Positions 1-11,686 of a stretch of DNA of 64,000 bases are shown piece after piece. The position numbers and the translations under genes were made by a program. The stretch is from Elymus sibiricus (lineage: Eukaryota > Streptophyta > Magnoliopsida > Poales > Poaceae), in assembly GCA_039707655.1 (NCBI GenBank), contig CM077665.1, forward strand, positions 440,385,531 to 440,449,530, given 5' to 3'. Position 1 is the first letter of the stretch. Each line of letters starts with the position of its first letter. Below the pieces are notes generated by a model. The model saw nothing but the letters and a program-made list of their open reading frames with translations. It was not told where the DNA came from and did not search any database.

Positions 1-1023
1 GGCGATCACATCAACCTTGGAACCATTTCCCAAGCGCATCGTCACTTCGTCCTTCGCCAGCCTCCGTCTATTCCACAATTCCTGTTTTGAGTTGCAAATG
101 TGAGCAACCGCACCGGTATCAAATACCCAGGCACTACTACGAGAGTTGGTAAGGTACACATCAATAACATGTATATCATATATACCTTGTTTGTTGTTGG
201 CCGCCTTCTTGTCAGCCAAATACTTGGGGCAGTTCCGCTTCCAGTGACCAGTTCCCTTGCAATGAAAGCACTCAGTTTCTGGCTTGGGTCCAGCTTTGGG
301 TTTCTTCACGGGAGGGGCAACTGCTTTGCCACTCTTCTTGGAGTTATCCTTCTTACCCTTGCCATTATTCTTGAAACTAGTGGTTTGATTGACCATCAAC
401 ACTTGATGCTCCTTCTGAATTTCAGACTCAGCGACTTTCAACATCGCAAACAGCTCGGCGACTGACTTGTTCATCCCGTGCATGTTATAGTTCAACACGA
501 AGCTCTTGTAGCTAGGTGGTAATGATTGAAGAACTCTGTCAGTGATCGCCTCTGGCGGAAGGGGCATACCCAATTCAGCCAGACTGGTGGAATACCCAGA
601 CATTCTGAGTATGTATTCACTGACAGACCCGTTCTCCTCCATTTTGCAAGCATAGAACTTATCGGAGGTCTCATACCTCTCGATCCGGGCATTCTTCTGA
701 AAGATAAACTTCAACTCAAGGAACATATCATATGCTCCATGATGTTCAAAACATCTTTGAAGTCCCAGTTCTAAGCCATACAACATTGCACATTGAACCA
801 TTGAGTAATCATCAAAACGCGCCTGCCAGGCGTTCACAACGTCTGGAGACTCTACTGGAGCGGGTGGATCACCAAGTGGTGCATCAAGGACATAAGCCTT
901 TTGGGAAGCCGTAAGGATAATCCTTAGATTACGGGCCCAGTCCACAAAGTTACTTCCATCATCTTTCAACTTAGCTTTCTCCAGGAACGCATTAAAATTC
1001 AAGGGTGCTACTGCGCGAGCCAT
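1..1023 (-). CDS. copia gag-protease, N-terminal part (element G), runs off window
   Basis: Start of the gag-pol polyprotein of an Angela/WIS/BARE-type copia retrotransposon; the frame is open for 341 codons from the ATG at 1023 and leaves the window at its left edge. It begins with a copia gag region (residues about 1-230). A CCHC zinc knuckle of form C-x2-C-x4-H-x4-C follows (CFHCKGTGHWKRNC, about residues 256-269). An aspartic protease start, WVFDTGAVAHIC, with the catalytic D-T-G triplet comes next. The start is chosen because an M-A-R-A start fits related copies: element E begins M-A-R-N, and the decayed copy in element F has I-A-R-A at the same place. No stop or frameshift was seen, unlike in E and F, so this may be a young, possibly active copy; integrase and reverse transcriptase would lie outside the window. 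Confidence 0.85.
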   Translation of the reverse strand, partial: MARAVAPLNFNAFLEKAKLKDDGSNFVDWARNLRIILTASQKAYVLDAPLGDPPAPVESPDVVNAWQARFDDYSMVQCAMLYGLELGLQRCFEHHGAYDMFLELKFIFQKNARIERYETSDKFYACKMEENGSVSEYILRMSGYSTSLAELGMPLPPEAITDRVLQSLPPSYKSFVLNYNMHGMNKSVAELFAMLKVAESEIQKEHQVLMVNQTTSFKNNGKGKKDNSKKSGKAVAPPVKKPKAGPKPETECFHCKGTGHWKRNCPKYLADKKAANNKQGIYDIHVIDVYLTNSRSSAWVFDTGAVAHICNSKQELWNRRRLAKDEVTMRLGNGSKVDVIA

Positions 1024-2285
1024 TGATCTACAACATAAATATTGCAAAGACAAATTAGACTATTGTTCAAGATAATGAGAAGAGTTAATCATATTACTTA
1101 AAAACTCCCACTCAAATTGACATCCCTCTGGTTATTCGAGTGTCACATGATCCAAATTCACCAACTCAAGTCCGATCATCACGTGAGTTGAGGTGGTTTC
1201 AATGGTGAACATCTTCATGTTGATCATATCTACTATATGACTCATGTTCGACCTTTCGGTCTCTTGTGTTCCGAGGCCATGTCTGTACATGCTAGGCTCG
1301 TCAAGTTTAACCCGAGTGTTCCGCACGTGCAACACTGGCTTGCACCCGTTGTATGCGAACGTATAGTCTATCACACCCGATCATCAAGTGGTGTCTCGAA
1401 ACGAAGAACTTTCGCAACGGTGCACACTCGGGGAGAACACAATTTTATCTTGAAATTTAAGTGAGGGGTCACCTTATAATGCTACCGTCATCCTAAGAAA
1501 AATAAGATGGATAAAAGGATTAACATCACATGCAAATCATAAGTGACATGATATGGCCATGAACTTGTGCTTTTGATCTCCATCTCCAAAGCACCGGCAT
1601 GATCTCCATTGTCACCGGCATGACACCATGATCTCCATCATCTTGATCTCCATCAACGTGTCGCCATGAGGTTGTCGCGCCAACTGTTGCTTCTATGACT
1701 ATTGCTAACTCATAGCGATAAAGTAAAGCAAAAACGGCGAAAATAAATTAAAGACAACCCTATGGCTCCTGCCGGTTGCCGTACTCATCGACATGCAAGT
1801 CGTGATATTCTATACAATACATGATCATCTCATACATCACATATATCTCATCATGTAATTGGCCATATCACATCACAACATACCCTGCAAAAACAAGTTA
1901 GACGTCCTCTAATTGTTGTTGCATGTTTTACGTGGCTGCTACGGGTATCTAGCAAGAAAAATTCTTACCTACGCAAAAACCACAACGGTGATATGCAAAT
2001 TGCTATTCAACCTTCTCAAGGACCGCCTTTGTCGAATCCGATCCAACTAAAGTGGGAGAAACAGACACCCGCCAGCCATCTTTATGCAACAAAGTTACAT
2101 GTCAGTTGATGGAACCGGTCTCTCGTAAGTGTACGAGTAATGTTGGTCCGGGCCGCTTCATCCCACAATACCGCCGAATCAAGAAAAAAATCAAGGGAGG
2201 AAGCAATCTGAATATCAACGCCCACAAACTCCTTTGTGTTCTACTCGTGATCTCGTCTACACATAGACCTAGCTCATGATGCCAC
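1024..2285 (-). other. 5' leader and primer-binding site of copia element G
   Basis: Untranslated leader of about 1.25 kb between the 5' LTR and gag, a length typical of BARE/Angela elements. The primer-binding site lies next to the LTR at 2272-2284: read on the minus strand it is TGGCATCATGAGC, close to the initiator-Met-tRNA site TGGTATCAGAGC that is seen intact in element E. The leader is closely similar to that of element F (50148-51402), placing G and F in one family. Confidence 0.8.
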
Positions 2286-4067
2286 TGTTGGGGAACGTTG
2301 CATGGGAAACCAAAAATTTCCTACGCACACGCAAGATCTATCCATGGTGATGAGCATCTACGAGAGGGAGAGTGGATCTACGTACCCTTGTAGATCGATA
2401 AGCGGGAAGCGTAAAGAAACGCGGTTGATGTAGTCGACCATCTTCGCGATCCAAATCGCAAGCCGTCCCGCGATCCAATCATGATCTAGCGCCGAACGGA
2501 CGGCACCTCCGCGTTCAGCACACGTACAGCTCGATGACGATCTCCTCCTTCTTGATCCAGCAAGAGGGAGCGGAGAGGTAGAGGAGTTCTCCGGCAGCAC
2601 GACGGCATGGTGGTGGTGGAACTATTCCAGCAGGGCTTCGCCTAAACACTGCTGAAAAACTAGAGGAACTGATCTATCGGGAGAGAGGGCTGCACCGTGG
2701 CCTTTTGGGTTGAAGTGCTTTGGCCCTCTCTCCCTCTAGTATATATAGGAGGGAGGGGAGGGGCCGGCGCCCTAGGGATCCTCCCCTAGGGTCAGCCGAA
2801 GTGGGGAGGTGGAGGAGTCCAACTCCAATCCTACTAGGAGTAGGATTCCTCCCCCACTTGGTTTTCCTTTCCTCCACTTGGGCTTTCCCACCCCTAGCCG
2901 CATGGGCCTTGTTGGGGGGCGGGGGGTTCGGCCAGCCCACTAGGGGCTGGTTTACCTCTTTCCACAGCCCATGAGGCCCTTTGGGGCGAGAGGCCCCTCC
3001 CGATGGTCCCCTGGTACCCTCCCGGCACTCCCGGTACACTACCGAAGTACCCGAAACTTTTCCGGTGACCAAAACGGGACTTCTTATATATCAATATTTA
3101 CCTCCGGACCATTCTGGAGCTCCTCGTGACATCCTGGATCTCACCCGGGACTCCAAACAACCTTCAGTCACCACCATACATAACTCAATACTACTGAAAC
3201 GTCACCGAACGTTAAGTGTGCAGACCCTGCGGGTTCGAGAACTATGTAGACATGACCGAGACACCTCTACGGTCAATAACCAATAGCAGGACCTGGATGC
3301 CCATATTGGTTCCTACATATTCTACGAAGATCTTCATCGGTTGAACCTCTATGTCAAGGATTCAGTTAATCCCGTATGATGTTCCCTTTGTTCTTCGGTA
3401 TGTTACTTGCCCGAGATTCGATCGTCGGTATCTCTATACCTAGTTCAATCTCGTTACCGGCAAGTCTCTTTACTCGTTTCGTAATACAAGATCCGTGGCT
3501 AACACTTTAGTCACATTGCTTGCAAGGCTTAATGTTGTATTACCGAGTGGGCCCTGAGATACCTCTCCGTCATACGGAGTAACAAATCCCAGTCTCGATC
3601 CATGCCAGCTCAACAGACACCTTCGGAGATACATGTAGAGCATCTTTATAGTCACCCAGTTACGTTGTGACGTTTGATACACACAAGGTATTCCTCCGGT
3701 GTCAGTGAGTTGCATGATCTCATGGTCATAGGAATAGATACTTGACATGCAGAAAACAATAGCAATAAACTGACACGATCATATGCTACGTTCATAGTTT
3801 GGGTCTTGTCCATCACATCATTCTCCTAATAATGTGATCCCGTTATCAAATGACATATCATGTCTATGGCTAGGAAACCTTGACCATCTTTGATCAACGA
3901 GCTAGTCTACTAGAGGCATACTAGGGACACAATGTTGTCTATGTATCCACACATGCAATTGAGTTTCCAATCAATACAATTACAGCATGGATAATAAACG
4001 ATTATCATGAACAAGGAAATATAATAATAACTACTTTTATTATTGCATCTAGGGTATATTTCCAACA
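2286..4067 (-). repeat. 5' LTR of copia element G (Angela/WIS/BARE type)
   Basis: LTR of 1782 bp. On the minus strand it starts TGTTGGAAATATACCC and ends CGTTCCCCAACA, the canonical TG..CA ends of the Angela/WIS/BARE group. It ends right beside the primer-binding site, so it is the 5' LTR of the element whose gag lies to the left. The target duplication should be CACCT (4068-4072); its partner is outside the window. Predicted frames inside it, such as those around 2674-3072, are chance frames in GC-rich LTR sequence. The LTR interrupts a MuDR-type transposase frame, so G inserted into MULE1. Confidence 0.88.
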
Positions 4068-4642
4068 CACCTATCATATGGGCAACAAACTGTGAACCTT
4101 AATGGCTCACTCCTTTCAATCACATATGTATTTTGTGTGAGAATGCGGTATGTAGTCACTGCATTACGGCAGTCCACCATCGACTGGAATATGGTGCCGA
4201 CACCAAGCTGAGGATCTTCCCTATTCCAGTCAATTGTTGGCATGTCCTCACCATCATATTCATCTACAACTAAGTTGTTGATGTTCTCCTCCCTCTCTTC
4301 ATCGTCAGTGTCATCAAATCTAGCACGGCTGATAGGCTGCTCCTGAAATTCATCTTCCATTGCTTGTTTACTGGCTATATCTACAAGGTCAGGGAACATA
4401 TTCTCATCCTCGTCATCGTGGTTAGGCACCTCTTCGTCTGGCTCTCCATCCTGGACTACATCGGGTGCGGCAACGACAGGAGAAGCGGCACAAGAAACGG
4501 CAGCAGATATATTGTGACTTTCAGAATCACTAGCTCTGCTTGGTTTCGACCTACAAGGAGTGTCGGGGCGCTCTCCGTTAGCAGAGGCAGAAGATTCCTG
4601 AACACTCTTCCCCTTCCCATGTTCATTGCGTGGCTGAAGCAC
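4068..4642 (-). pseudogene. MuDR-type transposase, N-terminal fragment
   Basis: About 190 residues of a plant MuDR-family transposase read leftward and broken by the LTR of copia G after C-P-Y-D-R-C. The first 100 residues are acidic and low in complexity. The last 70 carry the MuDR N-terminal (DNA-binding, DBD_Tnp_Mut-like) pattern: a W-x5-P-x-L-x-V-G-x-x-F segment, a hydrophobic-A-V-x-x-Y core, and C-C-P-Y-D-R-C near the end. Catalytic DDE and zinc-finger regions are missing and should lie beyond the window. As the only transposase seen with these terminal repeats, it suggests that MULE1 belonged to an autonomous lineage able to mobilise MULE2. Family assignment rests on pattern recognition. 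Confidence 0.72.
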
Positions 4643-5400
4643 CTAGATATGGATTTTATCGAAGCGGCTTTCAGCATTCAAAGAAAAGAGCAATCCCAGA
4701 TGCTCATCGCAAGTTAGCAGTGTAAATTTTTGCTCCGTACTGCTGAAATATTTCAGTTAAACAGCATCGGCAGGGCTCCATCCATATGGAGAATTTCGGA
4801 GGCCGCGAGCAAATCTTTGAACGACATACTGGTTTCTACCACCTTCGGATAGAAAAATCCAGTCAACAACTGCGGTTTTCTACCGCGCAGCACACTAACT
4901 TCCATCCTAACCGACAGCTGGAAAGCAAGCGCAGGATCAATCCTATTCGATTCAAATAAGGGGTGTTGTTAGGCCGGGAACAATTCAGCAAAATTTGAAT
5001 GATTCAAGCGACTAGCGGTCAAAAGGGCCGAATTTATGAATCAACAAATCAGTTAGAGGGGGAAACAACGCTTACCCAGGTGTAATCCATGAATTATCCG
5101 CCGCCGATTCCAGCCAATCCTCTCCACGGTCCACGGGCTTGAGAGCCTGCTCCCCGACATCGCTGCTTTATCCATATGGGGATGTGGGGGTATATCTGGC
5201 GGAGGGCATGATGGCGGCGGAGGCAGAATGGGGTTAGAGGTTGGAGGGCACAACGGCGACGGAGGGAGCGGAGCACGGCAGCGGAGGGGGGAGCGGCGCG
5301 GTGCTGTAGGGCTCGAACTCGAGGTTCAGACAAGCCCATCCGACGTGTCTCAATGCGGCCCCACACGTCAGAATGGTCAAAGGAGGAGCTTTTCTGACAC

Positions 5401-5567
5401 GGCCCCACTCGTCAGAGTTAACGGTCAAACCATTCACCCGACGGCATCCTCCGCTGTGACCATTTCGGAGGGTTTCGGACAAGCGAGTGGGGAAAAATGT
5501 GCAAAAGTTAAGAGCATGGGGATGAATGAGTACAACTAAGGAACCAGGGGCACAGATGTAAAAACCC
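5401..5567. repeat. MULE1 right terminal inverted repeat
   Basis: Nearly the same sequence as the right terminal repeat of MULE2 (48914-49082), including GGCCCCACTCGTCAGAG at the inner edge and GGATGAATGAG near the outer edge. The left partner would lie outside the window. Confidence 0.8.
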
Positions 5568-7333
5568 TATATTATAATATTTCTATATGCATAATTAAGA
5601 GTTTATATTCTATACTATAACTATTATGATTTTGGAATATGCGATTTAGTGGAAATCTCATATACATGTGTGGAATGATAAACGATAAATTAAGGTTCCT
5701 AGTCTTGCCTCTAAGACTTTCTCAAGTGTTGTTCGTGATCATGTTTACCGGATCTTAGGATATCGTTAAGTGTAACGATAGTCCTAAAACAACATTGAGA
5801 GTATGACGTTAGAAGAACGATCATATTGAATCAACCCAAACTTGTTTGTTATACTTCCAGATAATATCGTCTATAATCATTTTTTATAAGAAAGTGTTAA
5901 CATGTGTTTTATGTTCCTTAGACCGTAAGAGTATCGTAGTCACTTCTTACCGTACGATGAGCTTTGGGGTTGCTCAAATGTCATCTATAACTAGGTGATC
6001 ATAACGTCAACTTACAGGTTCATCGGAAAGTTTGACAAGGGACTGGATAGCTCAAAAATGGGATTTGCTCCTCCGACGATGGAGAGATATTCTTAGGGCC
6101 CTCTCGGTGTGGTGGAATCCATCATTGTCTGGCCAGACACAGGTGACTATGTCACGGGGATGCCGGAACACATCAACGAGAAAGAAGAACAAAACCGGTA
6201 ATGAGAATAACGGCATAATGAGCGTGTAAATGACTCAAGAGGATACATATGATTCCCGGGTCTTATAAAGTATCATGAAGCAAAGAGAATATCATATTTT
6301 AACCAATGTTCCACTCGAATATCATTCGTGTACTCATAGGGATCGATATGGACGTCCACGGTTCGACTATCGGTCATTCAACAAAGGAGTTTCGTTCATA
6401 TCTATGAGTTACCAAACCTACAGGGTCACAAGCTTAAGGTAATAACGATATTCTGAGTGTTATTAGGACGATAGTATCTAGGATTTAGTTGTGTAATTGT
6501 TTCATTAACATTCAGAGTAGTCTCGAGAGGATCCGGAAGCATTCCAGGGTCACCGAAGGGTTTTGGAGAGTATCGGGTAATACCGGGTATTACCGATAAA
6601 TATATATAGGTGAGAAATATTTTCAGAGGTGTTAAAATATATATAAAATGATATGAAAGTATTTATCACAATTTATATTAGTTAAATATCAACATGCCTA
6701 TTAAGGCCAAGTGGAGGAAGGCAACTTGGGCCACAAGTGCCCAAGCGGGGAGGCGCCCCCTTCCCTATGGAAGGAGGATGGATTGGGGAACGGGAAGGAC
6801 TCCCCTTCCCTTGGATGGATCAAGGGGAGGGGAGTCCTTATCCTCCTCCTGGCTGCCCCCTATCCCCTCCCACCAATATATACTTGAGGTATTGGGCTCT
6901 TTTGAATACACAAGTTTCGGAGCCTCCTCTAGTTCTTCTAGTTCTAGTTCTAGGTTGTCCTAGTTGACTAACTAGAGCTAGGTATAGTTCCTCTAATCCT
7001 CATAATTAGAAGCCCAGTGTGGTTCTAATCTCCTCCCTCTAATTCTCTAGCGATGATTAGCTCTGGACGGCGAAGCACTACCGGATCGTGAAGACTGCAC
7101 ACTTGCAACTAGGTAGAGAGGTCGTGCTTTCGTTCTTCAGTTCGAGGGATCATTCGTGAGCGGTTCGCGGGATATGGTTCATGAGACTCCAAGTACGATC
7201 TTCATTGTCACGTTCTTCTTCCACTGTAACTCGGTGACGGTAATGATCGTGATCCCAAACATTATCATATCTTCATAATGTTCTTGGTTGATCATAGGGT
7301 GAATTATTTTTGTTTTCTACCACATTCCCAACA
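5568..7333 (+). repeat. 5' LTR of copia E (start truncated)
   Basis: Begins in mid-LTR right after the MULE1 terminus and ends ..CATTCCCAACA immediately before the primer site. It aligns with the 3' LTR except for about 800 bp (roughly 6252-7055) missing from the 3' copy. It contains the promoter region and a chain of CTAGTTCT repeats near 6930-6960. Confidence 0.85.
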
Positions 7334-7334
7334 G

Positions 7335-7346
7335 TGGTATCAGAGC
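7335..7346 (+). other. primer-binding site of copia E
   Basis: TGGTATCAGAGC, the standard copia primer site complementary to the 3' end of initiator Met tRNA, one base after the LTR end. The leader 7347-8619 that follows holds no supported gene. Confidence 0.9.
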
Positions 7347-8619
7347 AATTATTTGAGTAGAAAGAGGTTGCAATCTAGATCACATGTGGATGTGAGGTTT
7401 GATGTTCATGTTATGCTTCCCACGAGTGTTGCTTCCGTTCAGTTCATTGACGACATGATGTAGCTTTGTACAAAGTTCTGACAATCAATCGGCTCTGAAC
7501 GTCGATGCTCTGCTAACAATTCTTTGGGCTTCATCATAGTCAATAATAGTAAACTATCGCAAACACGAGAGGGTGATGAAGATGTTTGATATTCTAGGGT
7601 GTCATGCGTAATGACGAAGTTTAGTGTGAGGCTAGAGATCTTTAATTAAGTCTCTTCTCTCACACACCCGGAAACTTAATATAGCAACAATGAGTATCGC
7701 CTTAATGGTGTATGTAGTTAGCTAGTGTTATCCAGAAACCCTAGAAACCACATAATTAAAATTGGCCAAACTGATTAGAGGTCGTCTAACTTGGTTTTGC
7801 AGGATTGCATGTGATGTGGTATAGTCTTCGTCATGATAATTCTTTTATGTATGAGAAGGTTATATGTTGTAATGTTGAGTGACCCACGCATCATAGTTCA
7901 ACATGATGGTTGGAGCCAAAGGATTGTCACTTTAATTACCTGTGTGTCAAACTCATTTTTTATTATCGACGAGCGTGCTACGGAGGACCCTCGAAGCAAG
8001 GTGGCTTCACCAGGCGCAGGAAATCATGGTGATGGTTGAAGAATCATCCCGAAGGATCATCTCAGGCACCCAGGGCTATACCATATCATGCTATTATGAA
8101 TTACCTGAGATGTTTATACCTTTGTTGTTTGCACCCTTGATTGCGCAGTAGTCAATTATTAGGGTGATATCTCAGAAAAATATCAAGTTAAAGGTGATCT
8201 TCCTAGTGTTTCTACTGTCTATAAAACATAGCGTTCTGGATCATGTCATGTCAACATGAGTACACACAGTCTGTGAGGTGTAAGACAGGTAGGTGGTAAC
8301 ACCATGTAGCAGATAACACACGATTGTGTTGAAGTTACTGCAGAATCGTTCTAAGCTCGAAGCACAATGCATCAAAAGATGAACAAGAGTCATATGGAGA
8401 TATGATCGGCAAAAGATTGCCCATCGGTCAAAATTCTCGTCATCAATGATGTCCATATCAATGGCTAAGAATAAGATCAGGGTCTTGAATCACTTACTAA
8501 TCAATTATGAGAGATATTGATTTAAGTGGGAGTGCACTTTAAAATTAGAACTTGTTTAATAATGGTGCAAATTAATTATGAAATATTTCTACAGAGTTTG
8601 TGTTTATCATTGTAGTTCA

Positions 8620-9430
8620 ATGGCTCGCAATATGTTCAACTTAGCCCCTATGTTAGAGAAAGAAAAGTTGGCGGCAAATGGTGGAAACTATGTTGATTGG
8701 ATCCGGAACCTGAGATTCGTTCTCAGAAGTGCTAAGGAGTTTTTGCTGGATCAACCCCTAGGTGATCCTCCTGCAAAGGATGCACCACCAGAAGTCGAAG
8801 GTGCTTTCACTGCTCGTAGTGATAACTATGAATTAGCCCAGTGCATCATGTTAACTTGCATGGATCCTGAGCTACAGAAACATTTTGAACGGTCTACCAG
8901 CCAGTTTATAATTGGGTCACTAGAAGTTCTGTACAAGAAGCAGGCAAGGACCGAACATTTTGAAATAGTCAAGGCCTTTACTGAATGCAAGATGATAGAA
9001 GGTTCCTCAATGAGTGAGCATATAGTAAAGCTTGTTGGCTATGTTGATAGACTAGCTTCTCTGGAATTTGGAATTCCTCCAACACTCGGTATAGATATTG
9101 TGATTTTTTTCACTCCCCCCATCTTACGATGGTTTTATCATGAATTACAACATGAATGGGATGGAGAAGAGTGCAAACAAGTTGTTTCTTATGCGCAAAA
9201 CTGCCGAAGCTAGGATGCAGAAGAACAAGCAAGTGTTGATGGTCAATAAGACCGCCAATTTCAAGAAGAAGGGCAAGTCCAAGAAGAAATCTACCGGTGC
9301 CGTTAAGACCGAGTCTCAGAAGAAGAACAAGGGCGGAGCCACTAAGGAGACTGGATGTTTCTACTGCAAATAGAAAGGGCATTGGAAGTGCAACTGCAAA
9401 AAAGTATTTGGCGGATAAGAAGAAGAATGA
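8620..9430 (+). pseudogene. copia gag pseudogene of element E
   Basis: The gag starts M-A-R-N-M-F-N-L at 8620 and reads about 165 residues of copia gag (LTR-retrotransposon gag-polypeptide pattern: NYVDWIRNLR, later HFEIVKAF, SEHIVKLVGYVDRLASL). Near 9105-9140 the frame shifts and continues N-Y-N-M-N-G-M-E-K-S in another frame. A stop (9371-9373) falls inside the zinc knuckle, giving C-F-Y-C-K-stop-K-G-H-W-K-C-N-C. It cannot make a full gag protein. It is related to the gag of G and F but clearly diverged. Confidence 0.85.
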
Positions 9431-11500
9431 TTCTTTCGGTAATGATATAATAGCTATACAAAGTTAATGTTATTCTACTTGTTGATTTCCAGTATGTTAT
9501 GAGTATTTGATACTGATCGGGAGCTATCATTTGCAAACCGATGCAGAGACTATAGAAAGCTCACAAGTTGAGAAGGAGTGAAGTCGTGATGCAAATAGGG
9601 AATGGTGATAGGATCGCTGCTCAAGACCGTTGAAGTCATGCCTTTAGTTTATAATTAAGATTTACCTTATAATCTAATAATAGTTATTTCTCTTCAGAGT
9701 TGTGTAAAACATTATGTTATGGGTTATGCGACGGTTATTCTTATAAGTTTAAAATAATGGTTGTTCAAGTTAATGTAAGGATATGTTTCGGATTTACCTC
9801 TATTGTTATTGGTTTATTCATAAATCTTGAATTAGAATTTATAACATTAAAATGCTAAACATCTTAAGAAGACTAATAAAATACCACTTAAATGTGGCAC
9901 TTCATGGTTATATTGGAAAATAATCTCTTCATATAGATCAAGCGTTAAAAGTCAAATCAGTTGACAAAATACATATTGATGTATATGATCCAATGAGGTA
10001 ACCAGGGCGTGGTGGATAATTATATTTCATTGATGATTTAAGTAAATATGATTTAATAAATATAAATCTAAAAATTTGAAATGTTCAAATAAATTCACAG
10101 TGAAATATTTGAAAGGTTCAAAAGATCCAAAGTGAAGTTAATGATCATTATGACGAAAGATGGAAGATTCTTTAATCATGAAGAAATATATCTAAGCCAT
10201 GCATTTAGCAAAACACTCACATAATTGTGGAATTAATTCATACCGATATGCTTTTACTAAAAAAATTGGGATGTGTAGATATACTTGAAACAACAACACT
10301 AAACAGAGCACCGTCTTATAGTTTGTTGAAGATGACACCATATGAGTTATGGAATGATCACATATCGAAAATTGGGGTTATAAGATTTTATGTAAATAAT
10401 TTATATTCAAATAAACTAATCCCATAGCAAACAAAAACTGCAAGATTTGTAGGATACCAATGGAGACTCTTGGGCATTTCTTCTACCAAAAGTTCAAGGA
10501 CAAAAGTGTTTGTCACATAAGATTGAACATCTTTTCGAGAAGAAGTTTTCTCGCCAAAGAAGTAAGTGTGAGGAAAATGCAAGCTAGAGAATATTATTGA
10601 ATGTTCGACAAAGTATAGCAATAACGTGGAATTTGTTCTGAAAGTTGTTTGCAAATTAAACCAAAATTTCTACACCAGTTGTAGGGATACTAGTTAAAGC
10701 TTGTAACTAAGAGGCATAGATATAGAAAGATTATTGAATCTCTTGAATAATTTCATATTGAGATATTCATCTTACAATAAGATGAAACTATGCACTACAA
10801 GGAAGCGATGACGGTGCCTAGCTCAAAAGGAATGGCTCAAAACCATTAAACTCCATAATGGCGTTGGTATAGAACAATTAAATTTGGATACATCAAGATG
10901 TATGATTGTACTCAACCAATATGAATACATTGACAAGGTTTCAAATGGAGAATGCATTTTCTCTCGATGTCACATATCATGATGCTTAGGAGCAATCAAT
11001 GTCTCGTGACAATTGATAAGCATATGAAAGGCATTCAATATATATCGATGAATTGAATCCATCATAAAAGCTATGGAGTGTGTTAAGCCATAAAGTTTCT
11101 TATATACTAAAGCGTCCGTAACATATACTGAAGTGATCTTGGATTAGTTCATTAGGTAAATTTTGATATTATTGAAGTACCTAAAAGATGACAAAGGACT
11201 TGTTCCTAGTCAAATAGACGGGATGAAGTAGGTTGTCGTAAATGGTTACAAGCAACATCAGCTTCATGACTGATATAAATTGGGCTGTTATTAAATTGCA
11301 TGTAATAGTTTTCCGGCATGAACATTAGTGTGGATTATATAGCGTTAAAGTGTATATTGAAATACATTAGATGTTTCGAAGATGTCAGGATCCAGAAGTG
11401 TCTTGATATAAGAGATGTATTCAAGAAGTATATTGATACATATGATATGATCCAAATGCAATGAAATCAATGACACTATTATTAATAATAGTGACATTGC
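9431..11500 (+). pseudogene. copia pol remnants (protease, integrase, reverse transcriptase) of element E
   Basis: Scattered pieces in all three frames can be aligned by eye to copia pol. A protease scrap (FDTDRELS, about 9510) is followed by an integrase core scrap (HIDVYDPM, about 9980). An integrase C-terminal scrap has L-N-R-A-P-S and T-P-Y-E-L-W (10300-10360). A reverse-transcriptase entry has Y-K-E-A-M-T (about 10800). The order PR-IN-RT is that of copia. Stops are dense and much is deleted, so this is dead sequence. The rest up to 11686 is AT-rich and shows nothing else. Confidence 0.7.
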
Positions 11501-11686
11501 TCAAAGAAAAAGTATTTAAAGATCCTGTAAGACAGACATAACCAACACAAATATTATATGGTTTTGAATATGTCAAAACAGGTGACGAAGGCTCTACCAG
11601 TAAGCAAAGCATGACCAACACTAGATAAGCCGCAGGTGTTAGTAAACCATGCAACTAGATTATTAACTCTAGTGCAAGTGGGAGAC

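Larger units (their letters stand above)
4068..5567 (-). mobile_element. MULE1: right-hand part of a Mutator-like element
   Basis: Right part of a Mutator-like transposon cut by copia G. The outer 167 bp or so (5401-5567) match the terminal inverted repeat of MULE2: both end in ..GGGGCACAGATGTAAAAA..CCC and share the block GTGGGG-A-AAA-TG-GCAAAA. It encodes the first part of a MuDR-type transposase on the minus strand. The element sits in the 5' LTR of copia E; the following nine bases (TATATTATA) are the expected target-duplication copy, but the partner lies outside the window. Between the transposase start and the inverted repeat (4643-5400) only GC-rich untranslated sequence was seen. Confidence 0.8.

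Noticed and set aside
2674..3286. Overlapping Pro/Gly-rich frames on both strands
   Set aside because: They lie inside the LTR of copia G and recur in other LTR copies with stops.
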